This document shows, piece by piece, positions 1 to 7,644 of a stretch of 64,000 nucleotides of DNA. Within the stretch, counting starts at the first letter, position 1. Each line of letters starts with the position of its first letter. A program made the translations under genes and the position numbers. Under the pieces are notes generated by a model. It had not been told where the DNA came from. It was given only the letters and a program-made list of their open reading frames with translations, and did no database searches. The stretch covers positions 1 through 64,000 of the forward strand of contig JBLWUP010000011.1 of assembly GCA_048268885.1 (NCBI GenBank). The letters run 5' to 3'. The stretch is from Pelagibius sp048268885 (GTDB lineage Bacteria; Pseudomonadota; Alphaproteobacteria; Kiloniellales; Kiloniellaceae).

Positions 1-99
1 CAGACCATCGACTTGCGTCAGTTGAACGAAGAAGAGTTTCTGGTGGCCGTCGACGGCGGCGAAGCGGTGCCCTGGCGCCGCTGCCAGGTGGTGAGCTGA
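1..99 (+). CDS. C-terminal end of an unknown protein (5' truncated)
   Basis: Frame 1 is open from the window edge to TGA at 97-99 and encodes the last 32 residues of a protein ending in RRCQVVS. The piece has no motif that I recognise and is too short to assign a function. It is followed by about 340 bases without a credible gene, so it ends its transcription unit. Confidence 0.45.
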   Translation, partial: QTIDLRQLNEEEFLVAVDGGEAVPWRRCQVVS

Positions 100-442
100 T
101 CCTCGGCCGCCGGGCGTGAACCGGCGGCGGGGGCGCCGTCGCCGCGCTCTTGCCCCGGCGGCGGCGCTGCCGGCGTCCGGCATTTTGCCGCGGGCCCGAG
201 CAGCAGCGTCCAAAGCACCGGGTCGGTGCCGCCCGCTGGGCCGCTCAGCAGCAACCTCGTCAGACCCCGGGACAGGCCCGTTGCGCGGCTGTCCTGGTGA
301 TGGGGTCGCGGAGGCGGCGCCGTCCGGCGCAATCTCTTGAAAAATCCTCTAAACATGTGGCTAGAATTGGCGGCTTTTGCTTGGCGTTACAAACGCGAAG
401 ACTGCGAAGGCTATTGAGAATTCTTCAAGTCGTGGAGGAACC
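100..442. other. GC-rich intergenic region upstream of the LysR gene
   Basis: This stretch is very GC-rich up to about 335, then becomes AT-richer. Short frames on both strands are R/P/A-rich and look like composition artefacts. The AT-richer end (about 336-380) has TTGAAA at about 338 and TAGAAT at 362, with an over-long spacer of about 19 bases. This is a weak candidate promoter for the LysR gene. No RNA gene or repeat was recognised. Confidence 0.4.
384..396 (+). promoter_or_regulatory. possible operator (inverted repeat) upstream of the LysR gene
   Basis: A GCGTT-ACA-AACGC inverted repeat lies 47 bases before the GTG start of the LysR gene, downstream of the weak promoter candidate. LysR proteins often bind short imperfect palindromes near their own promoter, so autoregulation is possible. 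A 5-bp arm can easily occur by chance. Confidence 0.2.
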
Positions 443-1321
443 GTGCGACAACTCCCGTCTCTCCGGGGCCTGCAGGCTTTCGAGGCCGTGGCCCGCCTGG
501 GGAATTTGACCGCCGCGGCCGACTCTCTCGGCATCACCGCCAGCGCGGTCAGCCACCGCATCCGCGGGCTGGAGAAGGAACTGGGCCTGTCCCTGCTGCA
601 GCGCTCGCCGCGAGGTCTCTCGCTGACCGCTGCCGGGCGCGGTTACCAGGGCGCCGTACAGACGGCTTTTGCCGACCTGGCCAAGGCAACGTCGGACCTG
701 CTGGGCCCCGACCTCTCGCGGCCACTGACCATCAGCCTCACGTCGGAGATCGGCCTGCGCTGGCTGATGCCGAGGTTCCACCGTTTCCGGGCTCAATACC
801 CCGACATCGACACGGCGCTTCTCAGCACCTATGACGTCGCCGACCTGCAGGCGGGCGAAGCCGACGTGGCGCTGCGTCACGGCCAGGGGCGTTGGCAGGG
901 TGTCGAGGTCGAGCCGATCCTGGAGTTCGCGGTTTCGCCGGTCTGCTCGCCCGCCGTGGCGCAGGCGATCGCCGGGGTGCCTCCTGCCGAGGCGCTGGCC
1001 ACGCAGACCCTGATCCGAAGCGACTATGACGAATGGGACCTGTGGTTCGCGGTGGCCGGAGTCGACAACATCAAGCCCAGTCGGCAGCTGCGCATCGTCG
1101 ACTATTCCATGGGCGTTGCCGCGGCGGTCGCGGGGCAAGGCATCCTGTTGGGCTATTCGGGCTACGTTGACGCGGAACTGGCCGCGGGGCTGCTCGTGCG
1201 CCCCTTCGAGCTCAGCGTTGACACCGGCAATGGCTATTATCTGGTCTACCTCAAGGAGCGCCTCGCCGACCCCCGCGTGCGGGCCTTTCGCGACTGGGTG
1301 ATGTCCGAGGCGGCGGGCTAG
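443..1321 (+). CDS. LysR-family transcriptional regulator (GcvA-like)
   Basis: The product is 292 residues, the usual LysR length. The N-terminal winged HTH (about residues 7-65) contains LTAAADSLGITASAVSHRI, followed by the linker helix and a periplasmic-binding-like effector domain (about 95-285). The PSLRGLQAFEAVARLGN opening is typical of the GcvA/AmpR-like branch. I chose GTG at 443 rather than ATG at 377 because a strong GGAGG lies at 434-438 and family similarity starts just after the GTG. No divergent target gene is visible; the gene faces DUF1062 tail to tail. The effector is unknown. Confidence 0.88.
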   Translation: MRQLPSLRGLQAFEAVARLGNLTAAADSLGITASAVSHRIRGLEKELGLSLLQRSPRGLSLTAAGRGYQGAVQTAFADLAKATSDLLGPDLSRPLTISLTSEIGLRWLMPRFHRFRAQYPDIDTALLSTYDVADLQAGEADVALRHGQGRWQGVEVEPILEFAVSPVCSPAVAQAIAGVPPAEALATQTLIRSDYDEWDLWFAVAGVDNIKPSRQLRIVDYSMGVAAAVAGQGILLGYSGYVDAELAAGLLVRPFELSVDTGNGYYLVYLKERLADPRVRAFRDWVMSEAAG

Positions 1322-1328
1322 CTGTCAG

Positions 1329-1961
1329 CTAGGGTGGGCCACAGGCCGCTGTGCAAATCCTTGCACCGTCGCATTCCTGCGACAGATCGAGGGTCACGCA
1401 GGTGCCGTCGCGCAGGGGCCTGCGCAGCCTGCGTGGGCCATCCGGCGCGATCACGAGACGATCGAGTTTCTGCAGAGCCTGAAGACGCTGCCGCGACAGG
1501 CCGAGTTCCCTGGCAAGCAGCTGGTCCAGGCGCAAGGTGACAGGCTGCGGAACGGCGAGGCGAACCGCCAGCCAACGCACTGACAAAGGTGCTTCGAGCA
1601 GCGTCTCTTTGACCACTGCGACCTCCGCCGACGACCCGGCGGTTGCGGCCCCGTGCTGCAGGCCGCCGATATCGTAGGCCAAGCGCCGCGCAAGTTCCGG
1701 ATCGTTTCGACGCAGCGCTTCCAGGAGCGACGGATCGACGCGGTCGACGTTCCGGCGTTCCAGGACGGGTCGTTTCCAGGTGTTTTCGCAGGTCGTGCAT
1801 TTGTAGATGAGCCAGGCATCGACCTGCTTGCCGTTGGCATTCAACCGAAACTTCTGGCTGCTGTGGAAGGGTCTTGCCTCGCCGCAGCGGCTGCAGTTCA
1901 CGTAGGGCTGGGGGGCAATTTGAGGAACGATTGTCCAAAGAACAGAAAGGACTTCGACCAT
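1329..1961 (-). CDS. DUF1062 family protein
   Basis: The product is 210 residues. Near the N-terminus it has CSRCGEARPFHSSQKFR and later IYKCTTCENTW. These two CxxC pairs (about residues 23-26 and 54-57) probably hold a zinc ion. The NANGKQ-D-W-IYKC layout matches DUF1062. The C-terminal third is basic and helical (RLDQLLARELGLSRQRLQAL), which might bind nucleic acid, but this is inference. It converges on the LysR gene with only 7 bases between stops. Function unknown. Confidence 0.8.
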   Translation of the reverse strand: MVEVLSVLWTIVPQIAPQPYVNCSRCGEARPFHSSQKFRLNANGKQVDAWLIYKCTTCENTWKRPVLERRNVDRVDPSLLEALRRNDPELARRLAYDIGGLQHGAATAGSSAEVAVVKETLLEAPLSVRWLAVRLAVPQPVTLRLDQLLARELGLSRQRLQALQKLDRLVIAPDGPRRLRRPLRDGTCVTLDLSQECDGARICTAACGPP

Positions 1962-2289
1962 ACCGGCGTTCTCTTCCCATCGGGAAGTCCGTCAAGACGG
2001 CGGTCGCGAGGTGCCGTGAAGGCGCGGTATGACGACGGAATCTGGATGAGGAATGCTGGCTGCGGGTCGGCTGAGTTGCCGGTCGCGGTCCTGCCGTGCC
2101 AAACCGGTCTCGAACCGCCACCGTGGCGAACTCATGCGTTGCACTTCGTCAGCGCGGAAAAGGCGCTGCCGCGTTCATCGGTGGATCAGATGAGACCGGC
2201 GGTTACGAAGGCAAAAGAGATTGCTTCCCAGCATTGAAGAGGCGGCGATTTTATGTCCGCACCAGCGATCTTCGCAAGACCGGAGCGCT
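1962..2289. other. intergenic region between DUF1062 and pdxY
   Basis: These 328 bases hold no frame with family similarity; frames that cross it are shadows. A stretch resembling the arm and loop of a tRNA T-stem (GGTCTCGAACC near 2105) has no matching acceptor or anticodon stem, so it is not a tRNA. The minus-strand promoter of the DUF1062 gene should lie here, but I cannot pick clear -35/-10 boxes. Confidence 0.4.
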
Positions 2290-3153
2290 CTATAGTGCCT
2301 GCGTCGTGAAGCGGCGGCGCGGTTCCTCCAGGCGATCCTGGGCGGCGACGAGCTGCAGTTCCGCTTCGCCGCAGTCGAGGGTGGTCTGTAGGATCTCGAA
2401 AATCGCCGAGGCGGCTTTGCCCAGCGCGTCCGGCACCGATCCCGTCTTGAGATAGAAGCCGAGGAAGAGGGCGGCCACCGCGTCGCCGGCGCCATTGGGC
2501 ACGATGGGCAGACGCGGGCAGGCGGCGCGCCAGGCGCCTTCCGCCGTGACCGCCAGCATGGCCATCTCCTCGGCGCCTTCGTGGTCGACGGCGAGGCTGG
2601 TGACCAGCGCCACCCGAGGTCCGTGCTCGAGCAGCGAAGCGGCGGCCGCCCGCACTTCATCCAGGCCGCCCTTTGCCAGGCCTTGCGGCTCGGTTCCGGT
2701 CAGAATCTCCAGCTCGAAGAGATTGGGGGTCAGGATGTCGGCGGCGGGCAGGGCCTGGCCGGTCATGAAGGCGGGCACGCCCTCGCGCACGAAGAGGCCC
2801 TTGCCGTGGTCGCCCATCACCGGATCGCAGGTCCAGACCGCTTTGGGATTGGCGGCACGAACGCGGGCGGCGGTCTCCAGGATCACCCGGCCCAGGGCCG
2901 GGTCGCCGACGTAGCCGGTCAGCAGCGCGTCGCAGCGCGCCAGCGCCCCGCGCGCTTCCAGCCCGTCGATCAGGCCGGCGATATGTCCGGCCTCGAAGGC
3001 TTGGCCCTGGAAATCCGGGTAGCCGGTGTGATTGGAGAACTGCACCGTGTGGACCGGCCAGACCTCGATCCCCAGGCGTTGCAGCGCGAAGACCGCGGCC
3101 GAGTTGCCGACATGCCCGTAGGCGACATGGGATTGGATGGAAATCACGTTCAT
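2290..3153 (-). CDS. pdxY: pyridoxal kinase PdxY
   Basis: PdxY phosphorylates pyridoxal (and related B6 vitamers) to pyridoxal 5'-phosphate in the cytoplasmic salvage route. The product is 287 residues, the family length. It has the PdxK/PdxY start ISIQSHVAYGHVGN, FSNHTGYPDF (about 39-48), DPVMGD (110-115), TPNLFELE (142-149) and the ribokinase-fold catalytic loop NGAGD (220-224) with the predicted base Asp224. The gene is divergent from the malyl-CoA lyase-like gene, 177 bases away. PLP made here would serve enzymes such as the PLP lyase at 30734-31843, though there is no operon link. Confidence 0.95.
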   Translation of the reverse strand: MNVISIQSHVAYGHVGNSAAVFALQRLGIEVWPVHTVQFSNHTGYPDFQGQAFEAGHIAGLIDGLEARGALARCDALLTGYVGDPALGRVILETAARVRAANPKAVWTCDPVMGDHGKGLFVREGVPAFMTGQALPAADILTPNLFELEILTGTEPQGLAKGGLDEVRAAAASLLEHGPRVALVTSLAVDHEGAEEMAMLAVTAEGAWRAACPRLPIVPNGAGDAVAALFLGFYLKTGSVPDALGKAASAIFEILQTTLDCGEAELQLVAAQDRLEEPRRRFTTQAL

Positions 3154-3218
3154 GGCTGCGCTTTTCGCGATTTTCTGGGCATTTTAGCGAGTCTACGGCG
3201 CCCTGGCGGCCCGGCAGC

Positions 3219-3246
3219 TTGCCACAGGCGGGTCTTTGTTTATAGT
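3219..3246 (+). promoter_or_regulatory. predicted sigma70-type promoter of the malyl-CoA lyase-like/mch operon
   Basis: TTGCCA (3219-3224) and TATAGT (3241-3246) are separated by 16 bases in the divergent gap between pdxY and the operon. This would give a leader of about 77 bases with GGGAG near 3315 as ribosome-binding site. It is a pattern match only. Confidence 0.5.
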
Positions 3247-3330
3247 CGCCTCCCGCGTTCGCAGGTGCGGAAAAGGCCTTGCGGGCGGCCGAAGAACAAC
3301 ACCTGAGAAAGTTGCCTGGGAGACCCCGCC

Positions 3331-4212
3331 ATGACCGCCGCTGCCCGTCCGCGCCGTTCCGTTCTCTACATGCCCGGCTCCAACGCCCGCGCCCTGGAAA
3401 AGGGCCGCAGCCTGCCGGCCGACGGCCTGATCCTCGACCTGGAAGACGCCGTGGCGCCCGACGCCAAGGAGACCGCGCGCGATCAGATCGTCGCCGCGCT
3501 GAAGGAAGGCGGCTACGGCAAGCGCGAGATCGCGGTGCGCGTGAACCCCCTGGACAGCCCCTGGGGCCAGGACGACGTGAAGGCCATGGCGACCTCCGGC
3601 GCCGACGCCCTCCTGCTGCCGAAGGTCGAGACCGCGGCCATGATCCACGAGCTGGAAAAGCTGATGGACGCCGCCGGCGCGCCGAAGTCGATGGGCATCC
3701 AGTGCATGATGGAAACCCCGCTCGGCATGCTGAACGCCCAGGAAGTGGCCGGCGCCTCCCAGCGCATCAGCTGCCTGGTCATGGGCACCTCCGACCTGGT
3801 GAAGGACCTGCAGGCGGCCCACACACCCGAACGCCTGCCGGTGCTGACCAGCCTCGGCCTCTGCATCCTGGCCGCGCGCGCCTACGGCATCGCCATCACC
3901 GACGGCGTGCACCTCGACCTTTCCGACGACGAGGGCTTCGCCGCCCAGTGCGTCCAGGGCAAGGACCTGGGCTTCGATGGCAAGACCCTCATCCACCCCA
4001 AGACCATCGCCAAGGCCAACGAGGTCTTCGCGCCTTCTCAAAACGAGATCGACTGGTCGCACAAGATCATCGCGGCCCACGCCGAGGCGACCGCCGAAGG
4101 CAAGGGCGTGGTGGTGGTCGACGGCAAGCTGGTCGAGAACCTGCACGTGGAAAACGCCAAGCGTCTCGTCGCGCTGTCCGACGCCATCAAAGAACTGGAA
4201 GCGGCGGCCTGA
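3331..4212 (+). CDS. HpcH/HpaI-family CoA-ester lyase, (3S)-malyl-CoA thioesterase (Mcl2)-like
   Basis: The product is 293 residues of the citrate lyase beta/malyl-CoA lyase family. It has RSVLYMPGSN (9-18, CoA/phosphate loop), LDLEDAVAPD (35-44), Arg70, and the Mg-binding METP (Glu128) and GTSDL (152-156) motifs. Members cleave malyl-CoA or beta-methylmalyl-CoA, or hydrolyse (3S)-malyl-CoA. The sequence resembles the Mcl2-type thioesterase more than the longer Mcl1 lyase. It sits 4 bases before mesaconyl-CoA hydratase, which supports a role in the ethylmalonyl-CoA pathway. Whether it is lyase, thioesterase or both cannot be told from sequence. Confidence 0.8.
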   Translation: MTAAARPRRSVLYMPGSNARALEKGRSLPADGLILDLEDAVAPDAKETARDQIVAALKEGGYGKREIAVRVNPLDSPWGQDDVKAMATSGADALLLPKVETAAMIHELEKLMDAAGAPKSMGIQCMMETPLGMLNAQEVAGASQRISCLVMGTSDLVKDLQAAHTPERLPVLTSLGLCILAARAYGIAITDGVHLDLSDDEGFAAQCVQGKDLGFDGKTLIHPKTIAKANEVFAPSQNEIDWSHKIIAAHAEATAEGKGVVVVDGKLVENLHVENAKRLVALSDAIKELEAAA

Positions 4213-4216
4213 TCGA

Positions 4217-5290
4217 ATGTCGAAGAACAATCCCAAGAATAATCGGGGCAACTTCTTCGAGGACTTCCGCCTCGGCCAGGTGCTGAAGCACGCCACGCCG
4301 CGCACCGTCACGGCCGGCGACCAGGCGCTTTACACCGCGCTCTACGGCGGGCGCTTCGCGCTGCAGTCCTCCGAGGTCTTCGCGCAGGCTTGCGGCTTGG
4401 CCGCCGCGCCGGTCGACGACCTGCTGGCTTTCCACGTGGTCTTCGGCAAGACGGTGCCCGACGTGTCGCTGAACGCCGTCGCCAACCTCGGCTACGCCAA
4501 CGGCCGTTTCCTGGCGCCGGTCTATCCCGGCGACACGCTGTCTGCGGAGAGCGAGGTCGTCGGCCTGAAGGAGAACTCCAACGGCAAGACCGGCGTGGTC
4601 TACGTGCGCAGCCGCGGCGTGAACCAGCGCGGCGAGGCGGTGATGGAGTACACGCGCTGGGTCATGGTGCGCAAAGGCGACGAGACCATGCCGGCACCGG
4701 AGCCGGCGCTGCCCGAGCTGCCGGAGGCCGTCGCCGCCGCGGACCTGGTCGTGCCGGAAGGTCTCGACTTTTCGAAGTTCGACACGCAGGCCTCGGGCAG
4801 CGTCCACCGCTGGGGCGACTACGAAGCGGGCGAGAAGATCGACCACGGCGACGCCATGACCATCGAAGAGGCCGAGCACCAGCTCGCCACGCGGCTGTAC
4901 CAGAACACCGCGCGCGTCCACTTCAACCAGCACGTCGAAAGCCAGGGCCGCTTCGGCCGGCGCATCGTCTACGGCGGCCACATCATCTCGCTGGCGCGGG
5001 GCCTCAGTTTCAACGGCCTCGGCAACGCGGTGAAGATCGCCGCCATCAACGCCGGCAGTCACGCGGCGCCGAGCTTCGGCGGCGACACGATCTACGCCTG
5101 GTCGGAAGTGCTCGACAAGATGGAGTTGCCGGGCCGCAGCGATCTCGGCGCCCTGCGCCTGCGCACGGTCGCCACCAAGGACCGCGCCTGCGCCGACTTC
5201 CCCTACAAGGCGGCGGGCGAGGACGGCAAGCTGCGCTACGACCCGGCGGTGGTCCTCGACCTCGACTACACGGTCCTGCTGCCGCGCTGA
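4217..5290 (+). CDS. mch: mesaconyl-CoA hydratase (MaoC family)
   Basis: Mesaconyl-CoA hydratase interconverts mesaconyl-CoA and beta-methylmalyl-CoA in the ethylmalonyl-CoA pathway for C2 assimilation. The product is 357 residues with two hot-dog MaoC-like halves. Characteristic stretches are GNFFEDFRLGQ (11-21), ALYTALYGGRFALQSS (about 37-52), NTARVHFNQHVE (about 230-241) and GRRIVYGGHIISLARGLSF (about 247-265). These match what I recall of the Rhodobacter Mch across the whole length. ATG at 4217 begins MSKNNP, as in known homologues, and lies 4 bases after the upstream stop, implying one transcript. A palindromic repeat follows the stop. Confidence 0.92.
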   Translation: MSKNNPKNNRGNFFEDFRLGQVLKHATPRTVTAGDQALYTALYGGRFALQSSEVFAQACGLAAAPVDDLLAFHVVFGKTVPDVSLNAVANLGYANGRFLAPVYPGDTLSAESEVVGLKENSNGKTGVVYVRSRGVNQRGEAVMEYTRWVMVRKGDETMPAPEPALPELPEAVAAADLVVPEGLDFSKFDTQASGSVHRWGDYEAGEKIDHGDAMTIEEAEHQLATRLYQNTARVHFNQHVESQGRFGRRIVYGGHIISLARGLSFNGLGNAVKIAAINAGSHAAPSFGGDTIYAWSEVLDKMELPGRSDLGALRLRTVATKDRACADFPYKAAGEDGKLRYDPAVVLDLDYTVLLPR

Positions 5291-5310
5291 TTTCGGTGCG
5301 GCTTCCCATG

Positions 5311-5398
5311 CTTCGAGACGGCGCTGCCGCGCCTCCTCAGCATGAGGGGGTATGAGATCTTCACCCTGAGGAGCGCCGCACCGCGGCGCGTCTCGAAG
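5311..5398. repeat. palindromic repeat element, copy A
   Basis: CTTCGAGACG (5311-5320) is the exact reverse complement of CGTCTCGAAG (5389-5398). Inside are a second pair of arms around CTCCTCAG and CTGAGGAG. A related 92-bp copy lies at 14768-14859 with identical 10-bp ends. Elements of this CTTCGAGACG...CCTCAG...CTGAGGAG type are known to me as dispersed repeats in alphaproteobacterial intergenic regions. Both copies here begin within 21 bases of a plus-strand stop codon, so they may fold in the mRNA 3' end as terminators or stabilisers. Confidence 0.8.
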
Positions 5399-5442
5399 GG
5401 TGCGATCCAGTGTTCGCCCTTCCGCATCTGGGCCACATCTGG

Positions 5443-6391
5443 TGCGATTTCGGATCGCATCCACAAAATTTAGTTGAATCGCCGAATCGGCTGCGGTAAT
5501 GAGTGAGGCGCCGGGTGCAGCAGAGGTTTCCCTCTGTTGCGGCGTACCCCGGAAGACAGGGTACTTCCCGACGCCTCAAGAGCTGGATCCAGCTCAGCGT
5601 GATTGCAGCGGCGGGCGAACTCTTGATCAGCATTCGCGCGCGGATACCGGGCCTGGCGTGACCGATAATGCGCAGCGAGATCGCTGACCTCCCCGAAGGG
5701 AGCGAACCCACCCAGGCGGGCCTTCGTTTCCTTCTTTTCCGTTTTCCGACGTCCGATCCAAGCACACCCGAAGAGGCGGAGCCTCTGTGGGGCGCAAAGC
5801 CGTTTCCGGGGCGCGGTTGAGATCCCGAAGGATCCTTCTCCGCACGGGCGGTGGCGCGAAGCCCCCTCCCATCATCAGGTCTCCGGAAAACCGCCGCTGG
5901 CGCGGCTGCCTTCCGGGCCTGGTTGGTACCCTTGCGGGCGCCTTCCTTGGCCGTTGAGACCTTCCTTGCGGCTTCTTGCGAAGCTGCGCGGTCCCGGACT
6001 GGCCGCTCCCCGACACGGGGAAGGGAAGTGGCCATCGCCGGAAAGTGCAGGGTCGAAGGACGACCGGCACCTCCCATCCGAAAACCAGGATCTGCAGGGC
6101 AACCTGGCTTCCGGCGCCGGACGGACAACTTCCGAAGAAGCCCTCCGTCCCCGGATCGCGACTGGTCCGTCCCTACCGGGCGGCTGCGATCCCCGAAGGA
6201 ACCGCCGCACCCGGCCGATCTCCCGGCCCGAGGGCCGCTGCGCCTCCCGCGATGACCGATCCGAAGACCGGCCCTGCCGAAGGCCGGAGGGAACCGAAGC
6301 TCCCCCGAGACCGCTGCCTCCCCTCGGGACCGAGGACCTGAAGATCCAGGGCCGTCCGGGCTGCATCTCCGGTGAGCCGAAGCTCTCGGAG
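5443..6391 (-). ncRNA. candidate large structured non-coding RNA (unclassified)
   Basis: No frame here looks coding, yet hairpins follow one another almost without gap. Read on the minus strand, at least six close with C(UUCG)G loops: 6367-6391 (two nested stems), 6289-6304 (6 bp), 6186-6205 (8 bp), 6119-6150 (7 bp, a G-G mismatch, then 6 bp), 5821-5834 (5 bp) and 5689-5702 (5 bp). Others close with GNRA loops: 5971-5984 (GCAA), 5929-5938 (GCAA), 5517-5540 (GAAA on a 10-bp stem). Further stems are at 6304-6328, 6268-6287, 6224-6237, 6008-6020, 5893-5906, 5772-5786 and 5443-5459. At 5505-5577 an 11-bp stem encloses two hairpins (three-way junction). The opposite strand would have CGAA and UUUC loops instead, so the minus strand is the likely RNA. 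Ends and class are not known; it matches neither RNase P, tmRNA nor SRP RNA. Confidence 0.55.
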
Positions 6392-6454
6392 AGGGCCGCA
6401 CCCGCCGTTTTCCGGCGCTTTCACGTGCAAGAAGATGCTCGCCCAACTTGCAGA

Positions 6455-6560
6455 GAGCGACAATATAAAATTACGGAAGGCGAAGAGAATCTTGTGTATA
6501 GTTTCGCGAGAACTGCACAATTCCTTCACATCTTGCCCACAACTCTATCCACAGCCCGGC
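6455..6560. other. AT-rich patch with two DnaA-box-like sites and possible minus-strand promoter boxes
   Basis: This is a local AT-rich island in an otherwise GC-rich stretch. TTGCCCACA (6533-6541) and CTATCCACA (6545-6553) differ from the DnaA box TTATCCACA by two and one bases and sit 3 bases apart in the same orientation. On the minus strand TATACA (6500-6495) and TATATT (6467-6462) could be -10 boxes for the structured RNA just downstream; suitable -35 boxes are weak. Two boxes are too few to call an origin. DnaA-responsive transcription is one reading. Confidence 0.3.
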
Positions 6561-6693
6561 TGACAGGGCCGACGAGGCGGCGGAATCTGCGGCAACGCGG
6601 CAAGGCCCTGGGCAAGACAAGGGAATGTCGCTTAAAGGTTGGGGCCGCCAGAGTTTCGGCAGCACTGGCGGTTGGGCGTGACGGGGGCTCGCG

Positions 6694-6722
6694 TTGACTT
6701 ATGTTGCGCTGCGGTCTAAATC
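6694..6722 (+). promoter_or_regulatory. predicted sigma70-type promoter of sdhCDAB
   Basis: TTGACT (6694-6699) and TAAATC (6717-6722) have a 17-base spacer and lie about 100 bases upstream of the sdhC start. This is the best promoter match before the operon. The leader (about 6729-6826) shows no obvious riboswitch or terminator. Confidence 0.6.
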
Positions 6723-6826
6723 ACACGCCAACAACTAAACAAAGATTCTCTTGAGACTTCGACCCTAAACTGCGTCAGTTCACCGCGAAGCCTCAAGCAG
6801 ACCCGGCAGACATAGGCAGCTAGCGC

Positions 6827-7222
6827 ATGACCCCGTCCAACCGGCCCCTCTCGCCGCACCTGCAGGTCTACCGCCCGCAGATCACGTCGACCCTGTCGAT
6901 TCTGCACCGGCTGACCGGCGTCGCTTTGGCGGTCGGCACCCTGCTGCTGACCTACTGGCTGGTCGCCGCCGCCTCGGGACCGGAGGCTTTCGACACCGCC
7001 CAGGGCCTCATTGGCTCCTTCATCGGGCGGCTGCTGCTCTTCGGCTGGAGCTACGCGCTGTTCTATCACCTCTGCAACGGCATCCGTCACCTGATGTGGG
7101 ACGCCGGCTACGGCTTCGAGATCGAGGCGGCGACGCGCAGCGGCTGGATGGTCGTCGGCGCCTCCGTGGTGCTGACGCTGGCCTGCTGGGCGCTGGGCTA
7201 CGCGATGATGGCAGGGGGCTGA
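6827..7222 (+). CDS. sdhC: succinate dehydrogenase cytochrome b556 subunit
   Basis: SdhC is one of the two membrane anchors of complex II and takes part in heme b and ubiquinone binding. The product is 131 residues with three predicted membrane helices (about 26-48, 62-84, 105-127). It has the family motifs RPLSPHLQVYRP (6-17), SILHRLTG (24-31) and HLCNGIRHLMWD (81-92); His81 is the likely heme ligand by alignment with the E. coli pattern. It is the first gene of sdhCDAB, with sdhD 4 bases downstream. Confidence 0.95.
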   Translation: MTPSNRPLSPHLQVYRPQITSTLSILHRLTGVALAVGTLLLTYWLVAAASGPEAFDTAQGLIGSFIGRLLLFGWSYALFYHLCNGIRHLMWDAGYGFEIEAATRSGWMVVGASVVLTLACWALGYAMMAGG

Positions 7223-7226
7223 GGCG

Positions 7227-7622
7227 ATGGACCAGCAACCCAACCTGCGCTCCCCCCTCGGCCGCGTGCGCGGCCTCGGCTCGGCCAAGGACGGCACCGG
7301 CCACTGGTGGGCGCAGCGCCTCACCGCGCTGGCGCTCATTCCGCTGACGGTCTGGTTCTGCGGCACCGTGATCAGCTTCATCGGCGCCGATTACGCGGCG
7401 GTGGCCGCCTGGATCGCCTCGCCGGTGGTCTCCGGCCTGCTCATCCTGCTGATCGTCGCTACCTTCTATCACGCGGTCCTGGGTTTGCAGGTCGTGATCG
7501 AGGACTATGTCCATAGTGAGGGCGTCAAGATCGCGCTGCTGCTGGTCGTCAAGGCGCTGGCCATCGTGCTCAGCCTCTCGGCCGTGCTGTCGGTCCTGAC
7601 CCTGCTGTTCACCCGCGCTTAA
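7227..7622 (+). CDS. sdhD: succinate dehydrogenase hydrophobic membrane anchor subunit
   Basis: SdhD is the second membrane anchor of complex II and shapes the quinone site with SdhB and SdhC. The product is 131 residues with three predicted membrane helices (about 31-52, 61-90, 101-128). GSAKDGTGHWWAQRLTALAL and YHAVLGLQVVIEDYVH (81-96) are typical of alphaproteobacterial SdhD; His82 is in the position of a heme/quinone-side histidine. It lies between sdhC and sdhA with short spacers. Confidence 0.94.
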   Translation: MDQQPNLRSPLGRVRGLGSAKDGTGHWWAQRLTALALIPLTVWFCGTVISFIGADYAAVAAWIASPVVSGLLILLIVATFYHAVLGLQVVIEDYVHSEGVKIALLLVVKALAIVLSLSAVLSVLTLLFTRA

Positions 7623-7644
7623 GACCCAAAGTCGAGATCCGCAC

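Noticed and set aside
2095..2125. tRNA-like T-arm in the DUF1062-pdxY gap
   Set aside because: No acceptor, D or anticodon stems can be drawn around it.
5905..5921. Minus-strand CAGGCCCGGAAGGCAGC, similar to the SRP RNA tip
   Set aside because: The conserved symmetric-loop sequence AGCAGCC is incomplete and the flanks do not pair as helix 8, so it is not an ffs gene.
5443..6391. RNase P RNA or tmRNA in the structured region
   Set aside because: I searched by eye for the GAGGAAAGTCC and ACAGAA cores of RNase P and for the tRNA-like ends and tag frame of tmRNA on both strands and found none.
5361..6446. Long minus-strand frame of 361 codons across the structured region
   Set aside because: The translation is rich in R, S, G and P without any domain, typical of a chance frame in GC-rich DNA; several other frames are equally open, and the hairpin pattern explains the region better.
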